From assembly GCF_052117125.1 (NCBI RefSeq), contig NZ_JBQKJT010000010.1:1-64000 (forward strand): DNA of 64,000 bases. Direction: 5' to 3'. A model generated the notes under the pieces. The model was not told where the DNA came from, did no database searches, and worked only from the letters and a program-made list of their open reading frames with translations. Both the position numbers and the translations under genes were made by a program. Of this stretch, positions 39,406 through 48,778 are shown in pieces. Source of the DNA: Avoscillospira_A sp052117125 (GTDB lineage: Bacteria > Bacillota > Clostridia > Oscillospirales > Oscillospiraceae). Numbering within the stretch: the first letter of the stretch is position 1; each line of letters begins with the position of its first letter.

Positions 39406-39855
39406 ATGAGAGCAGTTTTGACCCGCGTCTCCTCGGCTTCCGTCACCATCGACGGCACGGTGCGCGGTTCCATTGGCAGAGGATTTCTCATCCTCCTGGG
39501 CATCGGCCCCAACGACACCCCGGCCCTGTGCAGAAAACTGGCGGAAAAATGTGTAGGACTGCGCATTTTTACCGACGATCAGTACAAGATGAATTTAGGG
39601 CTCAGTGATGTGGGCGGTCAGGTGCTGGTCGTCAGCCAGTTTACCCTGTACGGTGACTGCAAAAAGGGCCGCCGGCCCAATTTCATCAACGCCGCTTCGC
39701 CGGACGTTGCCATTCCCCTCTATGAGCAGTTTCTGGACGAGTGCCGCGCCCTGGGCTATGCGCCCCAGCACGGCGAGTTCGGCGCCCGCATGGAGGTGGC
39801 CTCCGTCAACGACGGCCCCGTGACGCTGATTCTGGACACCGACGACTGGGTATAA
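39406..39855 (+). CDS. dtd: D-aminoacyl-tRNA deacylase
   Basis: A 149-residue protein, the standard Dtd length, with AAGGAGC before the ATG. The conserved SQFTLYGDCKKGRRP motif and the C-terminal NDGPVTLILDT (Gly-cis-Pro region) are present. It hydrolyses D-amino acids wrongly attached to tRNA. Its place after rel is a common arrangement in Firmicutes. Confidence 0.97.
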   Translation: MRAVLTRVSSASVTIDGTVRGSIGRGFLILLGIGPNDTPALCRKLAEKCVGLRIFTDDQYKMNLGLSDVGGQVLVVSQFTLYGDCKKGRRPNFINAASPDVAIPLYEQFLDECRALGYAPQHGEFGARMEVASVNDGPVTLILDTDDWV

Positions 39856-39869
39856 GGAGGTTTTTCTCT

Positions 39870-40484
39870 ATGACCATCACTACCCTGCCCCTGGGTCCGC
39901 TGGGGGCCAACTGTTATATTGTCTCCGACGGCGCCTGCTGCGCCGTCATTGACCCCGGCGACAACGGTCCCGCCCTCCACGACGCCCTCCGTGGCCTCAC
40001 CGTGTCGGCCATCCTGCTGACCCACGGCCACTTCGACCATGTGGGCGGCGTCCGGGACCTCCAGGCGGAGACCGGCGCGCCGGTGTACCTCAGCAGCAAT
40101 GACCTGAGCTTGCCCACGGAACTCAGCGGCGGCCTGCCTGCCGAGTTTATTGACCTGTCCCTGGAATCGGAATCCACCGTCACTGTGGGTTCCATCACCT
40201 TTACAGTTCTCGAAACGCCGGGGCACTGTCCCGGTTCCGTGTGTTTTTGGGCCAAGGACGGCAGCCAGGAAGCGCTGTTCACCGGCGATACCCTGTTCCA
40301 GGGTTCCATGGGCCGCACGGATTTCCCCGGCGGCGATCTGACCGCCATGCAGCGGTCTTTGCAGCGGCTCAGCCAGCTGCCCCCGTCCCTGGCCGTCTAT
40401 CCCGGCCACGGCCCCGCTTCCACCATCGGCGACGAGCGCCGCTGGAATCCGTTCCTGCGGCCCTTTGCAGGCCGGGAGGATTGA
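39870..40484 (+). CDS. Metallo-beta-lactamase-fold hydrolase (glyoxalase II-like)
   Basis: A 204-residue protein. ATG at 39870 follows AAGGAGG. It has the zinc motif THGHFDHVGG, GHCPGSVCFW, FTGDTLFQGSMGRTDFPGG (third metal region) and a final YPGHGP, all typical of small glyoxalase-II-like enzymes. It follows dtd in the same operon, a combination seen in many Clostridia. The substrate is unknown; hydroxyacylglutathione is unlikely in this group. Confidence 0.92.
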   Translation: MTITTLPLGPLGANCYIVSDGACCAVIDPGDNGPALHDALRGLTVSAILLTHGHFDHVGGVRDLQAETGAPVYLSSNDLSLPTELSGGLPAEFIDLSLESESTVTVGSITFTVLETPGHCPGSVCFWAKDGSQEALFTGDTLFQGSMGRTDFPGGDLTAMQRSLQRLSQLPPSLAVYPGHGPASTIGDERRWNPFLRPFAGRED

Positions 40485-40487
40485 CCC

Positions 40488-41954
40488 ATGCGGCTCTATC
40501 TCGACGGCCATACGGAACGGTACGCGTTGGAGCAGCTGCAAATGGCCCTGTTTCCCGGGGAGCCCATGGAATACAGGGAGACGCCTTTTGACGGCGACGG
40601 AGCAGTTTCCACCCTGCGCCGGGAAAACGGTGTTCTGCTGGCCCGCGCCGTCATCTGCAAGGATGGCCGCACGGTGACGGGAGAGCAGACCCTGCCCGAA
40701 GCGGAAGAAACCGTCTCCACCCGCCGCCGGACGTTGCAGCAAAGCTATTACAAGGCCGCCGTGCAGCTGTTGGACGCGCCGCCGCCCTGGGGCGCCCTGG
40801 CCGGCGTCCGCCCCACCAAGCTGACCACCCGGTGTCTGATGCACGGCGGCTCTGCCGCCGACTGCGACGCCCTGATGCGGGACGTGTACTACGTCCAGCC
40901 GGAACGGCGCAGACTGTGCATCGACGCCAGCCTTGCCACGGTGGAAGCGGCATCCCTGCTGCGGCCCAAAGACCTCTCCCTGTATATCGGCATTCCCTTC
41001 TGCCCCACCCGCTGCTTTTATTGCAGCTTTGTCAGCCAGTCCATCGAGAAGCAGGCCCATCTGTTGGAGCCGTTTCTCCAAGCCCTGCTGGTGGAGATTG
41101 AGACGGTGGGACAGCTGTTGGCCCAGTCGGGCCGGACGGTGCGCACAGTCTATCTGGGCGGCGGCACCCCCACCACCCTGTCCGCAGAACAGCTTTCCCG
41201 GCTGCTTGCTGCGATTTCCAGTCATGTAGACCTGTCCCAGTGCCTAGAATATACGGTGGAGGGCGGGCGGCCCGACACGTTGGACCGGGAAAAGCTGGAC
41301 GTTCTGCGTCAGGGCGGCGTAGACCGCATCAGCATCAATCCCCAGACCATGCAGGATGCGGTGCTGCGCCGCATGGGACGCCGCCACACGGCGGCGGATG
41401 TGGTAAGGGCCTACGAGGACGCCGTGGCGGCGGGCTTCACAGCCATCAATATGGACCTCATCGCCGGTCTGCCCGGCGACAGTCCCGCAGGCTTTGCCGA
41501 TTCTCTTTCCCGGTGTCTGGCCCTGGACCCCTCCAATATTACGGTCCACACCCTGGCCATCAAGCGCAGTTCCGATCTGAATCTGGACCGGACGGGCCTG
41601 CTGCCCGCCGAAGCCGTGGCCTCCATGCTGGAGACGGCGGAAACGGCTCTGCGGGGCCGGAGCTACGCACCCTATTACCTGTACCGACAGAAATACATGT
41701 CCGGCAGCTTTGAAAATGTCGGTTGGAGCAAGGCCGGTTCGGCCTGTCTTTACAATATTTATATGATGGAGGAACTCCACAGCATCCTGTCCCTGGGCGG
41801 CGGCGGCGTCAGCAAGGTCAACCTGCCCGGCGGCAAGCTGGAGCGACTCAGCAACCCCAAATATCCCCGGGAGTACCTGGAACGGTTGAACGACACCCTG
41901 GACGCACACCGTACCTTCTTCCGGATGCTCAGTGAAACGGAGGGAAGTATATGA
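40488..41954 (+). CDS. hemZ: Radical SAM coproporphyrinogen III oxidase-like protein HemZ
   Basis: A 488-residue protein beginning three bases after the MBL gene. The N-terminal ~150 residues are the HemZ-specific extension (GALAGVRPTKLTTRCL). The radical SAM cluster motif is CPTRCFYC (Cys172, Cys176, Cys179), followed by VYLGGGTPTTLSAEQLSRLL, EYTVEGGRPDTLDREKL and RISINPQTM. HemZ-type proteins are oxygen-independent coproporphyrinogen oxidase relatives; in Clostridia with no other heme genes nearby the true activity is uncertain. The end overlaps the next gene by four bases. Confidence 0.93.
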   Translation: MRLYLDGHTERYALEQLQMALFPGEPMEYRETPFDGDGAVSTLRRENGVLLARAVICKDGRTVTGEQTLPEAEETVSTRRRTLQQSYYKAAVQLLDAPPPWGALAGVRPTKLTTRCLMHGGSAADCDALMRDVYYVQPERRRLCIDASLATVEAASLLRPKDLSLYIGIPFCPTRCFYCSFVSQSIEKQAHLLEPFLQALLVEIETVGQLLAQSGRTVRTVYLGGGTPTTLSAEQLSRLLAAISSHVDLSQCLEYTVEGGRPDTLDREKLDVLRQGGVDRISINPQTMQDAVLRRMGRRHTAADVVRAYEDAVAAGFTAINMDLIAGLPGDSPAGFADSLSRCLALDPSNITVHTLAIKRSSDLNLDRTGLLPAEAVASMLETAETALRGRSYAPYYLYRQKYMSGSFENVGWSKAGSACLYNIYMMEELHSILSLGGGGVSKVNLPGGKLERLSNPKYPREYLERLNDTLDAHRTFFRMLSETEGSI

Positions 41955-42874
41955 AGCGTTTTCAATTACACGCACTGAATGACGACATCCGCAGCGACCC
42001 GGCTGATTTCATCGCCCGTTGTGACGGCCGCTATGACCGCATGGTAGTCGAAACGGCACAGGCCGCCGCCAAAAACATCAAGAACAGCCCCATTATCCTG
42101 CTGGCCGGTCCGTCCGGCTCCGGCAAGACCACCACGGCCACCCGCATTCGGCAGGAGCTGGAACGCCACGGCATCGGCACCCACGCCGTCAGTCTGGATG
42201 ACTACTACCGCAGTCCTCTGGAACCCGACTACCCCAAGACCGAGGACGGAGAGCCGGACCTGGAATCGCCCCTGGGTCTGGACATTCCCCTGTTGGAGCA
42301 GCATCTGACGGACCTGGCTGCCGGACGAGAGATCACCGTCCCCCATTTCGACTTTAAAGTCCACGACCGGGACCCGAAAAAGTCGTGGCAGTTACAGTTG
42401 AAGCCCGATGAAATGGTGGTCTTCGAGGGCCTCCACGCCCTCAATCCCCTGTTTACCCAGCGCCATCCCCATGCGTTCCGCATTGCCATTTCCGCCGCCA
42501 GCGACCTCTATGACGGGGATACAATGCTCCTGCACCACGACCAGTTCCGGTTGCTGCGGCGGTCGGTGCGGGACCTGTACCACCGCAATGCACCGGCGCT
42601 GGAGACGCTGAGCCTGTGGGCCAACGTGGAACGGGGTGAACGGCTGTACATCAATCCCTATCGGGACCAGGCCAATGTGGTCCTCAACACCTCTCTGGGC
42701 TATGAGCTGTCGGTGCTGTACCCCATCGCCGCGCCCCATTACGCCGCCCTGCCCGCCGACGCGCCCGAAATGGAGAGCGTAAAGGCCATTGCCCGGGCCG
42801 CCCAGCTGGTGGAACCCATCGATGGCGGTCTGGTGCCCAAATCCTCCCTCATGCGCCAGGAGTTCATGCAGTAA
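41951..42874 (+). CDS. Uridine kinase-like nucleoside kinase
   Basis: A 307-residue P-loop kinase, coupled to hemZ by a 4-bp overlap. Walker A is GPSGSGKTTTATRI (near residue 53), followed by SLDDYYRSP (substrate pocket) and MVVFEGLHALNP (Walker B-like). It belongs to the PRK/uridine kinase group and is longer than Udk because of N- and C-terminal additions typical of the clostridial form. The phosphate acceptor is probably a nucleoside, by family. Confidence 0.88.
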   Translation: MKRFQLHALNDDIRSDPADFIARCDGRYDRMVVETAQAAAKNIKNSPIILLAGPSGSGKTTTATRIRQELERHGIGTHAVSLDDYYRSPLEPDYPKTEDGEPDLESPLGLDIPLLEQHLTDLAAGREITVPHFDFKVHDRDPKKSWQLQLKPDEMVVFEGLHALNPLFTQRHPHAFRIAISAASDLYDGDTMLLHHDQFRLLRRSVRDLYHRNAPALETLSLWANVERGERLYINPYRDQANVVLNTSLGYELSVLYPIAAPHYAALPADAPEMESVKAIARAAQLVEPIDGGLVPKSSLMRQEFMQ

Positions 42875-42907
42875 CCCAAATTTTTACGAGATACGAAAGG
42901 AACGACT

Positions 42908-44248
42908 ATGGATACACTGTTTTCCAATGCCACTGTGGTGACCATGGATGAGTCCATGCACCTCTACACCGGCGGTTTTGTCGGTGTCACCGACAGTAAA
43001 ATCTCCTATGTGGGTAAAAACCCGCCCCCCGAGGATGTGAAACCGCAGAAAATCATCGACGGCACCGGCATGGTGCTGATGCCCGGCCTCATCAACTGCC
43101 ACACCCACCTGCCCATGACCCTTCTGCGGGGCTACGCCGATGACTACGATCTGCAAACGTGGCTGACGGAATATATTTTCCCCAAGGAAGCCCATTTGGA
43201 TGACCGGTGCGTCAAGGCTGCCACGCTGCTGGGCATTGCTGAGTGTCTCCAGTTCGGCGTCACCTCCGTGACGGACATGTATGACCACATTGACGCCATT
43301 GCCGAGGCTGTGGCCGAGAGCGGCATCAAGGCCAATCTGTCCCGCGGCACCACCCTCTTTGACCCCGAGGGCTTCGAGTTCGACAAGTATCCGGCCTGTC
43401 AGGAGCTGGTGGCCGCCCGGGAGAAGTGGCACAACTACGACAACGGCCGCATCCGCATCGAGGCCTCCATCCACGGCGAGTACACCTCCAGCCATGAGCT
43501 GTGGGACGCCATGGCCGAATACTGCATCAATGAGGGCGTGCGCATGCACATCCACCTGTCGGAGACTGAGAGCGAGCACAACAGCTGTGTGGAAAAGTAC
43601 GGTCTGACCCCGGCCCAGCTGCTGGACTGCCACCATGTCTTTGACGTGCCCACCACCGCCGCCCACTGCGTGTGGCTGACGGAGGAGGATCGGAAGCTCC
43701 TGGCTAAGCGCGGCGTCTCCGCCGCCCACAACCCCATCTCCAACCTGAAGCTGGCCAGCGGCGTGGCCGATGTCATGGCCATGGTCAAGGACGGCATGAA
43801 TGTGTGTTTGGGTACCGACGGCACCGCCTCCAACAACAACTTGGACCTCTTTGAGGAGATCAAGGCCGCGGCCCTCCTGGCTAAGGAGAAGCACCGCGAC
43901 CCCACCGCCGTGTCCGCCACCGCCGCCCTGATGATGGCCACGGTCTGCGGCGCACGGGCTCAGGGCCGCGATACCGAATGCGGCATGATCAAGGAGGGCA
44001 TGGACGCCGACCTGATTCTGGTGGACTTCACCCGGCCCCACCTGATGCCCTGCCACAACGTCATCTCCAGCCTGGCCTATTCGGCCCGCGGCGGCGATGT
44101 GTGCCTGACCATGGTCCGGGGCAAGGTTCTCTATGCCGGCGGCAAGTTCCCCACCATCGACCTCAGCGCCGTGGTCAAGGAGTTGGCCGAGTATGCCATG
44201 CCTCGGGTGTTCCAGCCCACAGGCGGCGACGAATCTTCCGCCTCTTGA
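42908..44248 (+). CDS. mtaD: 5-methylthioadenosine/S-adenosylhomocysteine deaminase-like amidohydrolase
   Basis: A 446-residue amidohydrolase. ATG follows CGAAAGGAACGACT. Metal ligands are His65 and His67 in NCHTHLPMTLLRGYADD, a later His in the IEASIHGEYTSSHEL and MHIHLSETESEH blocks, AAHCVWLTEED, and Asp in LGTDGTASNNNLDLFEEI. This pattern is that of MTA/SAH/adenosine deaminases (MtaD/DadD). It deaminates a 6-aminopurine nucleoside, often part of purine or methionine salvage. It is preceded by the nucleoside-kinase-like gene, which fits nucleoside salvage. Confidence 0.93.
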   Translation: MDTLFSNATVVTMDESMHLYTGGFVGVTDSKISYVGKNPPPEDVKPQKIIDGTGMVLMPGLINCHTHLPMTLLRGYADDYDLQTWLTEYIFPKEAHLDDRCVKAATLLGIAECLQFGVTSVTDMYDHIDAIAEAVAESGIKANLSRGTTLFDPEGFEFDKYPACQELVAAREKWHNYDNGRIRIEASIHGEYTSSHELWDAMAEYCINEGVRMHIHLSETESEHNSCVEKYGLTPAQLLDCHHVFDVPTTAAHCVWLTEEDRKLLAKRGVSAAHNPISNLKLASGVADVMAMVKDGMNVCLGTDGTASNNNLDLFEEIKAAALLAKEKHRDPTAVSATAALMMATVCGARAQGRDTECGMIKEGMDADLILVDFTRPHLMPCHNVISSLAYSARGGDVCLTMVRGKVLYAGGKFPTIDLSAVVKELAEYAMPRVFQPTGGDESSAS

Positions 44249-44272
44249 ATTTGGTAAAGGACTGATTGCATT

Positions 44273-45877
44273 TTGAATCCACAACCCATGAAGAAGCAGA
44301 GCTTCCTCCACGGCGCGGCCATTCTGGCTCTGGCCACCTTCATCGTCAAGATCATCGGCGCCTGCTATAAAATTCCCCTGGTGGGCATCATCGACAATGC
44401 CGGTTACGGCTATTTCACCACGGCCTACGACATCTATTCGGTGCTGCTGACCATCTCCACGGCGGGCCTGCCCGTGGCCATGTCCCGGATGATCTCCGAA
44501 AGCCAGGCATTGGGCCATCATGCCCAGATCAAGCGCATTTACCGGGCGTCGCTGTACGTCTTCCTGACCATCGGCATTGTGGGCAGCGGCGGTATGCTGC
44601 TGCTGTGCCGCCAGCTGGCCGAGTTTATGGAGTCGCCCAACTCCTGGGCGGCCATCGCCGCATTGGCCCCGGCTGTGCTCTTCGTCTGCGTCATTTCGTC
44701 CTACCGCGGCTTCTTCCAGGGCCAGAGCAACATGACCCCCACCTCCATCTCCCAGGTCTATGAGGCGCTGTGCAAGCTGTTCATCGGCCTGGGCGCTGCC
44801 TGGTTCGTCATGGACACCACCCAGGACGTTGTTCTGGCCGCCGGCGGCGCCATTCTGGGCGTCACCGTGGGTACCATTGTCTCCATGGTCTATCTGGGCA
44901 TCAAGTACCGTAAGGCCGCCGCGTTCCTGGACACCCAGGGCGGCCCCGTCAAGCCTCTGGGCGTGACGATAAAGCAGCTGCTGTCTATCGCCATTCCCAT
45001 CACCCTGGGCGCGGCGGGTCTCCAGCTGATCAATCTGATGGACGCCAAAATCGTCATGGGCCGTCTGCTGGGGGCCGTGGGCTTCACCCAGGCCCACGCT
45101 GACGAGGTCAAAGGAATTTACAACTTCTGTCAGACCATGTTCAATCTGCCCGCCGCTTTCATCGTCCCCATCACCGTGTCCATCATCCCCTCCATTACGG
45201 GCTACCTCACGGTGAAAGATTACAAATCCACCCTGATGGTGGAGGAATCCGCTGTCCGCATCACGGCCCTGCTGGGTCTGCCCTGCGGCGTGGGTCTGGC
45301 GGTGTTGTCCGGCCCCATTCTCACCATGCTGGCCAAATATGGTCCCACGGAACTGGCCACCGGCAATCCTATTCTGCGGGTCTTCGGCGCCGCCGTCATC
45401 CTCAACTGTCTGGTATTGCTGACCAACGCCATGATGCAGGCTCACGGCAATGTGACCACACCCCTGATCGATATGCTCATCGGCGGCATTGTCAAAGTGG
45501 TCGTCAATTTTGTGCTGGTGGGTATGCCCCAGTTCAACATCATCGGCGCCCCCATCGGTACGTTCTGCTGCTACTTCACCATTATCTCTCTGAACCTGCT
45601 GGCCATGAAGCGGATGCAGAAAGAGCACAGCCCCCGGATTATCCGCACGCTTCTCAAGCCTCTGATCGCGTCCCTGATTATGGGCGCCGCCGCCTGGGCG
45701 GCCTACGGGCTTCTGAGCCGGTTTATCTCCTCCAACAGCATCGCCTGCCTGGGCGCCATCGCCATTGCGGGCTGTGTGTATCTGGTGCTGGTGGTGGCCC
45801 TGCGGATCATCACCAAGGAGGACTGCATGCTCCTGCCTAAGGGTGAAAAAATTGCCAAATTGTTAAAAATCAACTGA
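44273..45877 (+). CDS. spoVB: SpoVB-like lipid/polysaccharide flippase (MOP family)
   Basis: About 530 residues with some 14 membrane helices. Two starts are possible: TTG at 44273, eleven bases after AAAGGA, or ATG at 44288, which gives the usual MKKQSFLHGAAILALATFIVKIIGA family start but has no ribosome site. The core (YGYFTTAYDIYSVLLTISTAGLPVAMSRMISE; VISSYRGFFQGQSNMTP; VVNFVLVGMPQFNIIGAPIGT) matches the SpoVB/MurJ branch. It is followed by mazG, HU and rqcP, matching the yabM-yabN-yabO order in Bacillus, where yabM is SpoVB-related. It likely flips a lipid-linked wall or spore-cortex precursor. Confidence 0.92.
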   Translation: MNPQPMKKQSFLHGAAILALATFIVKIIGACYKIPLVGIIDNAGYGYFTTAYDIYSVLLTISTAGLPVAMSRMISESQALGHHAQIKRIYRASLYVFLTIGIVGSGGMLLLCRQLAEFMESPNSWAAIAALAPAVLFVCVISSYRGFFQGQSNMTPTSISQVYEALCKLFIGLGAAWFVMDTTQDVVLAAGGAILGVTVGTIVSMVYLGIKYRKAAAFLDTQGGPVKPLGVTIKQLLSIAIPITLGAAGLQLINLMDAKIVMGRLLGAVGFTQAHADEVKGIYNFCQTMFNLPAAFIVPITVSIIPSITGYLTVKDYKSTLMVEESAVRITALLGLPCGVGLAVLSGPILTMLAKYGPTELATGNPILRVFGAAVILNCLVLLTNAMMQAHGNVTTPLIDMLIGGIVKVVVNFVLVGMPQFNIIGAPIGTFCCYFTIISLNLLAMKRMQKEHSPRIIRTLLKPLIASLIMGAAAWAAYGLLSRFISSNSIACLGAIAIAGCVYLVLVVALRIITKEDCMLLPKGEKIAKLLKIN

Positions 45878-45912
45878 TTTTACGGAAGAAATGTTGCAAA
45901 AGGGGAAAAACT

Positions 45913-46692
45913 ATGGTAGAGTTTCAAAAGAAAGACCGCTACGGCTATGACGATCTCGTGAAGATTGTCCACCTCCTCCGCTCCCCCGGCGGCTGTCCCT
46001 GGGACCAGGAACAGACCCATCAATCCATTGCCCGGAATTTTCTGGAGGAGACGTATGAGGTGCTGGAAGCCATCGACCAGGATGACCCGGTACACATGTG
46101 CGAGGAACTGGGCGACGTGCTGACCCAGGTGGTATTCCATGGCGACATGGAGCAGGATGCCGGGCGGTTCACTCTGGAGGACGTCTATGACGGCATCTGC
46201 AAGAAGCTGATCCTGCGCCATCCCCACGTCTTCGGCTCCACGGTGGTAGGCAGCACCGGCGAGGTGCTCAACAACTGGGACGCCATCAAGCGGGTGGAGA
46301 AGGACCAGAAGACCTTCACCGACACCCTGGAAGCGGTGCCCAAGAATCTCCCTGCCAACTGGCGGGCCGAAAAGCTGATGAAAAAGGCTTCCAAGGCGGG
46401 CTTTGCCTGGGACAACGGGTTCCAGGCCATCGACAAGCTGGCTGAGGAGACCGTCGAGCTGGGGCAGGCCATGGTGGACGGGTCCAACGTGGCCGAAGAG
46501 CTGGGCGACACCCTCTTTGCGGCCGTGGGCGTCTGCTACACCCTGGGATTGGACCCGGAGGCGGTACTCCACAAGGCCTGTGAAAAATACACCCGCCGGT
46601 TTGCCGCTATGGAGCAGCGGGCCGGCAGTACCCCGCTGGATACGCTGTCCAAGGAGCAGCTTCTGTCCCTGTGGAACGACTGCAAACTCTGA
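45913..46692 (+). CDS. mazG: Nucleoside triphosphate pyrophosphohydrolase MazG
   Basis: A 259-residue protein starting behind AAAAGGGGAAAAACT. It has two MazG domains: LRSPGGCPWDQEQTHQSIARN with EETYEVLEAI and EELGDVLTQVVFHG in the first, and EKLMKKASKAGFAWDN with EETVELGQAM and EELGDTLFAAV in the second. The EExxE...ExxD metal motifs are intact. It hydrolyses non-canonical or excess NTPs. In Bacillus the corresponding YabN carries an extra methyltransferase domain, which is missing here. Confidence 0.95.
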   Translation: MVEFQKKDRYGYDDLVKIVHLLRSPGGCPWDQEQTHQSIARNFLEETYEVLEAIDQDDPVHMCEELGDVLTQVVFHGDMEQDAGRFTLEDVYDGICKKLILRHPHVFGSTVVGSTGEVLNNWDAIKRVEKDQKTFTDTLEAVPKNLPANWRAEKLMKKASKAGFAWDNGFQAIDKLAEETVELGQAMVDGSNVAEELGDTLFAAVGVCYTLGLDPEAVLHKACEKYTRRFAAMEQRAGSTPLDTLSKEQLLSLWNDCKL

Positions 46693-46732
46693 TTACACCA
46701 CTTCAACACCAAAGAAAGAGGTCAAACACGCT

Positions 46733-47008
46733 ATGAATAAGACTGAATTGATCGCTGCTGTGGCCGAGAAGGCCGGTATTGCCAAGAAGGACGCCGAAAA
46801 GGCCGTCAACGCCACCCTGGACGCCATCACCGAGACCATGGTTGCCGGCGACAAGGTGCAGCTGGTGGGCTTCGGTACCTTTGAGACCCGCCGCCGGGAG
46901 GCTCGCACGGGCCGCAACCCCCAGACCAAGGAAGCCTTTGAAATCCCCGCCTCCACCGTACCCGCCTTCAAGCCCGGCAAAGCCCTGAAAGATCAGGTTA
47001 ATAAGTAA
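46733..47008 (+). CDS. hup: DNA-binding protein HU
   Basis: A 91-residue protein with the full HU pattern: MNKTELIAAVAEKAGIAKKDA, the VQLVGFGTFETRRREARTGR arm start, and RNPQTKEAFEIPASTVPAFK. The start follows AAGAAAGAGGTCAAACACGCT. HU bends and packs DNA as a dimer. It is placed between mazG and rqcP, with one base between its stop and the next start. Confidence 0.97.
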   Translation: MNKTELIAAVAEKAGIAKKDAEKAVNATLDAITETMVAGDKVQLVGFGTFETRRREARTGRNPQTKEAFEIPASTVPAFKPGKALKDQVNK

Positions 47009-47009
47009 G

Positions 47010-47255
47010 ATGCGGCTGGACAAATATTTGAAGGTGTCGCGGCTCATCAAGCGGCGCACCGTGGCCAACGAGGCCTGTGACAATGAGCGCATTACCGTCA
47101 ACGGCCGCCCGGCCAAAGCCTCCTATGATGTGAAGGTGGGCGATGTGCTGGAAATCCGTTTCGGCGCCAAGACCGTAAAAATTGAAGTTCTGGCCGTGGC
47201 CGAGGCCGTCCGTAAGGATGACGCCGCCGCCATGTACCGGGAACTGACCGAGTAA
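47010..47255 (+). CDS. rqcP: S4-domain RNA-binding protein RqcP (YabO-like)
   Basis: An 81-residue single S4 domain: MRLDKYLKVSRLIKRRTVAN, NERITVNGRPAKASYDVKVGD and VLEIRFGAKTVKIEVL. RqcP/YabO stabilises the P-site tRNA during ribosome quality control in Firmicutes. Assignment rests on length, sequence and the yabMNO-like neighbourhood. Last gene of the plus-strand block. Confidence 0.93.
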   Translation: MRLDKYLKVSRLIKRRTVANEACDNERITVNGRPAKASYDVKVGDVLEIRFGAKTVKIEVLAVAEAVRKDDAAAMYRELTE

Positions 47256-47303
47256 AAACCCACCGGGTTTTCCGTAACAATCGGAAAACCCGGTGGGTTT
47301 TAT
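47256..47303. terminator. Strong bidirectional terminator
   Basis: AAACCCACCGGGTTTTCCG (47256-47274) pairs with CGGAAAACCCGGTGGGTTT (47282-47300) over 19 bp, flanked by A- and T-tracts. It separates the convergent rqcP and 47316-48776 genes. Confidence 0.92.
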
Positions 47304-47315
47304 CTGTATTGATTG

Positions 47316-48776
47316 TCATTCACTGACCGAGCCCGGTGTTGGGCGGTCGTTCTCCGTCTGGATAAGAAAGCCGCTGTCCCCCGGCTCTGTCAGGTTGCAC
47401 GTCAGCAGGGCCGCGTACTGGAGCCCCTGGCTGTCACAGATCTGCACATGAATTCTGTTGTCCCAATACTGGTCCACATAGCCGACCCGCAGGAACCGCT
47501 CTCCATCGAAGAAGCTGTTGCTGTAGGACGCGCTCCACTCCGCGGCGTTGTCGTCGCTGACCTTGTAATAGCGACCATCCTCTGTCAGCTTCCAGGTGGA
47601 GATCCACTGTTTGTAGCTCTCCGCACCGGCGGTGGTGTCGCAGTCGATGACCTGATGATACAGGCCGTCTTCCCCCACCGCCCAGACGGTGATCCACTGG
47701 GAAGCGCTATCCGATTCCTCTTGGCGCAGGGTGGACACGGTAACCACATGGTCGTTTTCCATCTGAGACTGATACCATCCGCCCTCGTTGCCCATATAAT
47801 GGCCGCTAATGGGAAAGGTCTGAATCTGCTCCATGGTGGCCCAGTCAAAGAGAATCGCGGTGCTGCCATCTTCCGTATCGGTTGTCAGCAGCAGCCGGGT
47901 ATCGTCTTCCATACCATAGAGGGCGCTGCCGTCCTCCGTGGCATAGACCAGCTTCACCTCATTCTCCACCACCTGATCCAGAATGTCATCTTTATAATCC
48001 AGCTTCTGCACCGGGATGCGATAAATGCCCTGGGGAGCCGCTCCCGGAATGGGATTTCCGTCGCTGTCCCGGGCCGTAAACAACAGATACCAGCAGCCGT
48101 CCGGGCCTTGAATCCCATTGCTGTAGATATTGTCCACATTGGGCAGCAGATAGTTCAGGCTATAGACATTCCCCTGATCATCCTTACTGATGGTGATTTC
48201 CGCCACATCCCCCTCCCGAACCGGCACATGGAAAAATTCCGTGGCGGTTGGCCAGAATTGCGGACCATCCATAGTATGTCTGATGGGAAGGGAGGAATCA
48301 TCGGCAATCTCGTAATAGTCCAGATGCGGAGCCAAGGGCACTGTAACGGCATACTCCTCCGCGCCGGCGGGCGTCTGCTCTGCCGCCGCTGTCAGCACGT
48401 CGGCCAGCCAGGCCGTCTCCGGCTGCTCCAGAAAGTCGATGGGACCGCTGCTGCTCATGCTCATATTGCTCTGGCAGTACAGACTGATGGTGTCGCGGCT
48501 GAGTTCCCGGTTTTCTTCATATTGCGCCGTGAAATAGAAGTCTGAGTCTGTTTCCACCGTTTTCCCCAGGGTGATGGTATTCCGCCAGTGGAGTTTGCCG
48601 TTGCTGGTCAGCAGGGATTCGATTTGCAGCCCCTCCCCTGCCGCCGGGTTGCCGTAACGCCACTGCTCCGTATAGGTGACGGTCTCCGCGTTCTGATTGA
48701 CATAGGGCACTGCCGCCGCGAGGATGCCCACACTGACCACCGCCAGAGTCAGCAGCAGCATGAGACTTCTGCGCAT
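47316..48776 (-). CDS. Exported/anchored protein of the GntR-ABC operon
   Basis: A 486-residue protein starting at ATG 48776, six bases after GGAGGAG at the end of the ABC gene; a GTG two codons earlier is less likely. It has one N-terminal hydrophobic segment (~3-24) and a large beta-rich outer region with repeats of a W/Y-rich type (GWYQSQMENDHVVTVST; QWISTWKLTEDGRYYKVSDDN), perhaps a propeller. I do not recognise the family. It ends the operon of a GntR regulator, two membrane proteins and an ABC ATPase, so it may be the extracytoplasmic sensor or accessory part of that exporter, much as in ytr-type operons. Confidence 0.75.
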   Translation of the reverse strand: MRRSLMLLLTLAVVSVGILAAAVPYVNQNAETVTYTEQWRYGNPAAGEGLQIESLLTSNGKLHWRNTITLGKTVETDSDFYFTAQYEENRELSRDTISLYCQSNMSMSSSGPIDFLEQPETAWLADVLTAAAEQTPAGAEEYAVTVPLAPHLDYYEIADDSSLPIRHTMDGPQFWPTATEFFHVPVREGDVAEITISKDDQGNVYSLNYLLPNVDNIYSNGIQGPDGCWYLLFTARDSDGNPIPGAAPQGIYRIPVQKLDYKDDILDQVVENEVKLVYATEDGSALYGMEDDTRLLLTTDTEDGSTAILFDWATMEQIQTFPISGHYMGNEGGWYQSQMENDHVVTVSTLRQEESDSASQWITVWAVGEDGLYHQVIDCDTTAGAESYKQWISTWKLTEDGRYYKVSDDNAAEWSASYSNSFFDGERFLRVGYVDQYWDNRIHVQICDSQGLQYAALLTCNLTEPGDSGFLIQTENDRPTPGSVSE

Positions 48777-48778
48777 GG

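Noticed and set aside
42884..45628. 914-codon open frame on the minus strand opposite mtaD and spoVB
   Set aside because: It is antisense to two clearly conserved genes, has repetitive His/Gly/Gln composition typical of the reverse frame of GC-rich DNA, and no ribosome site.
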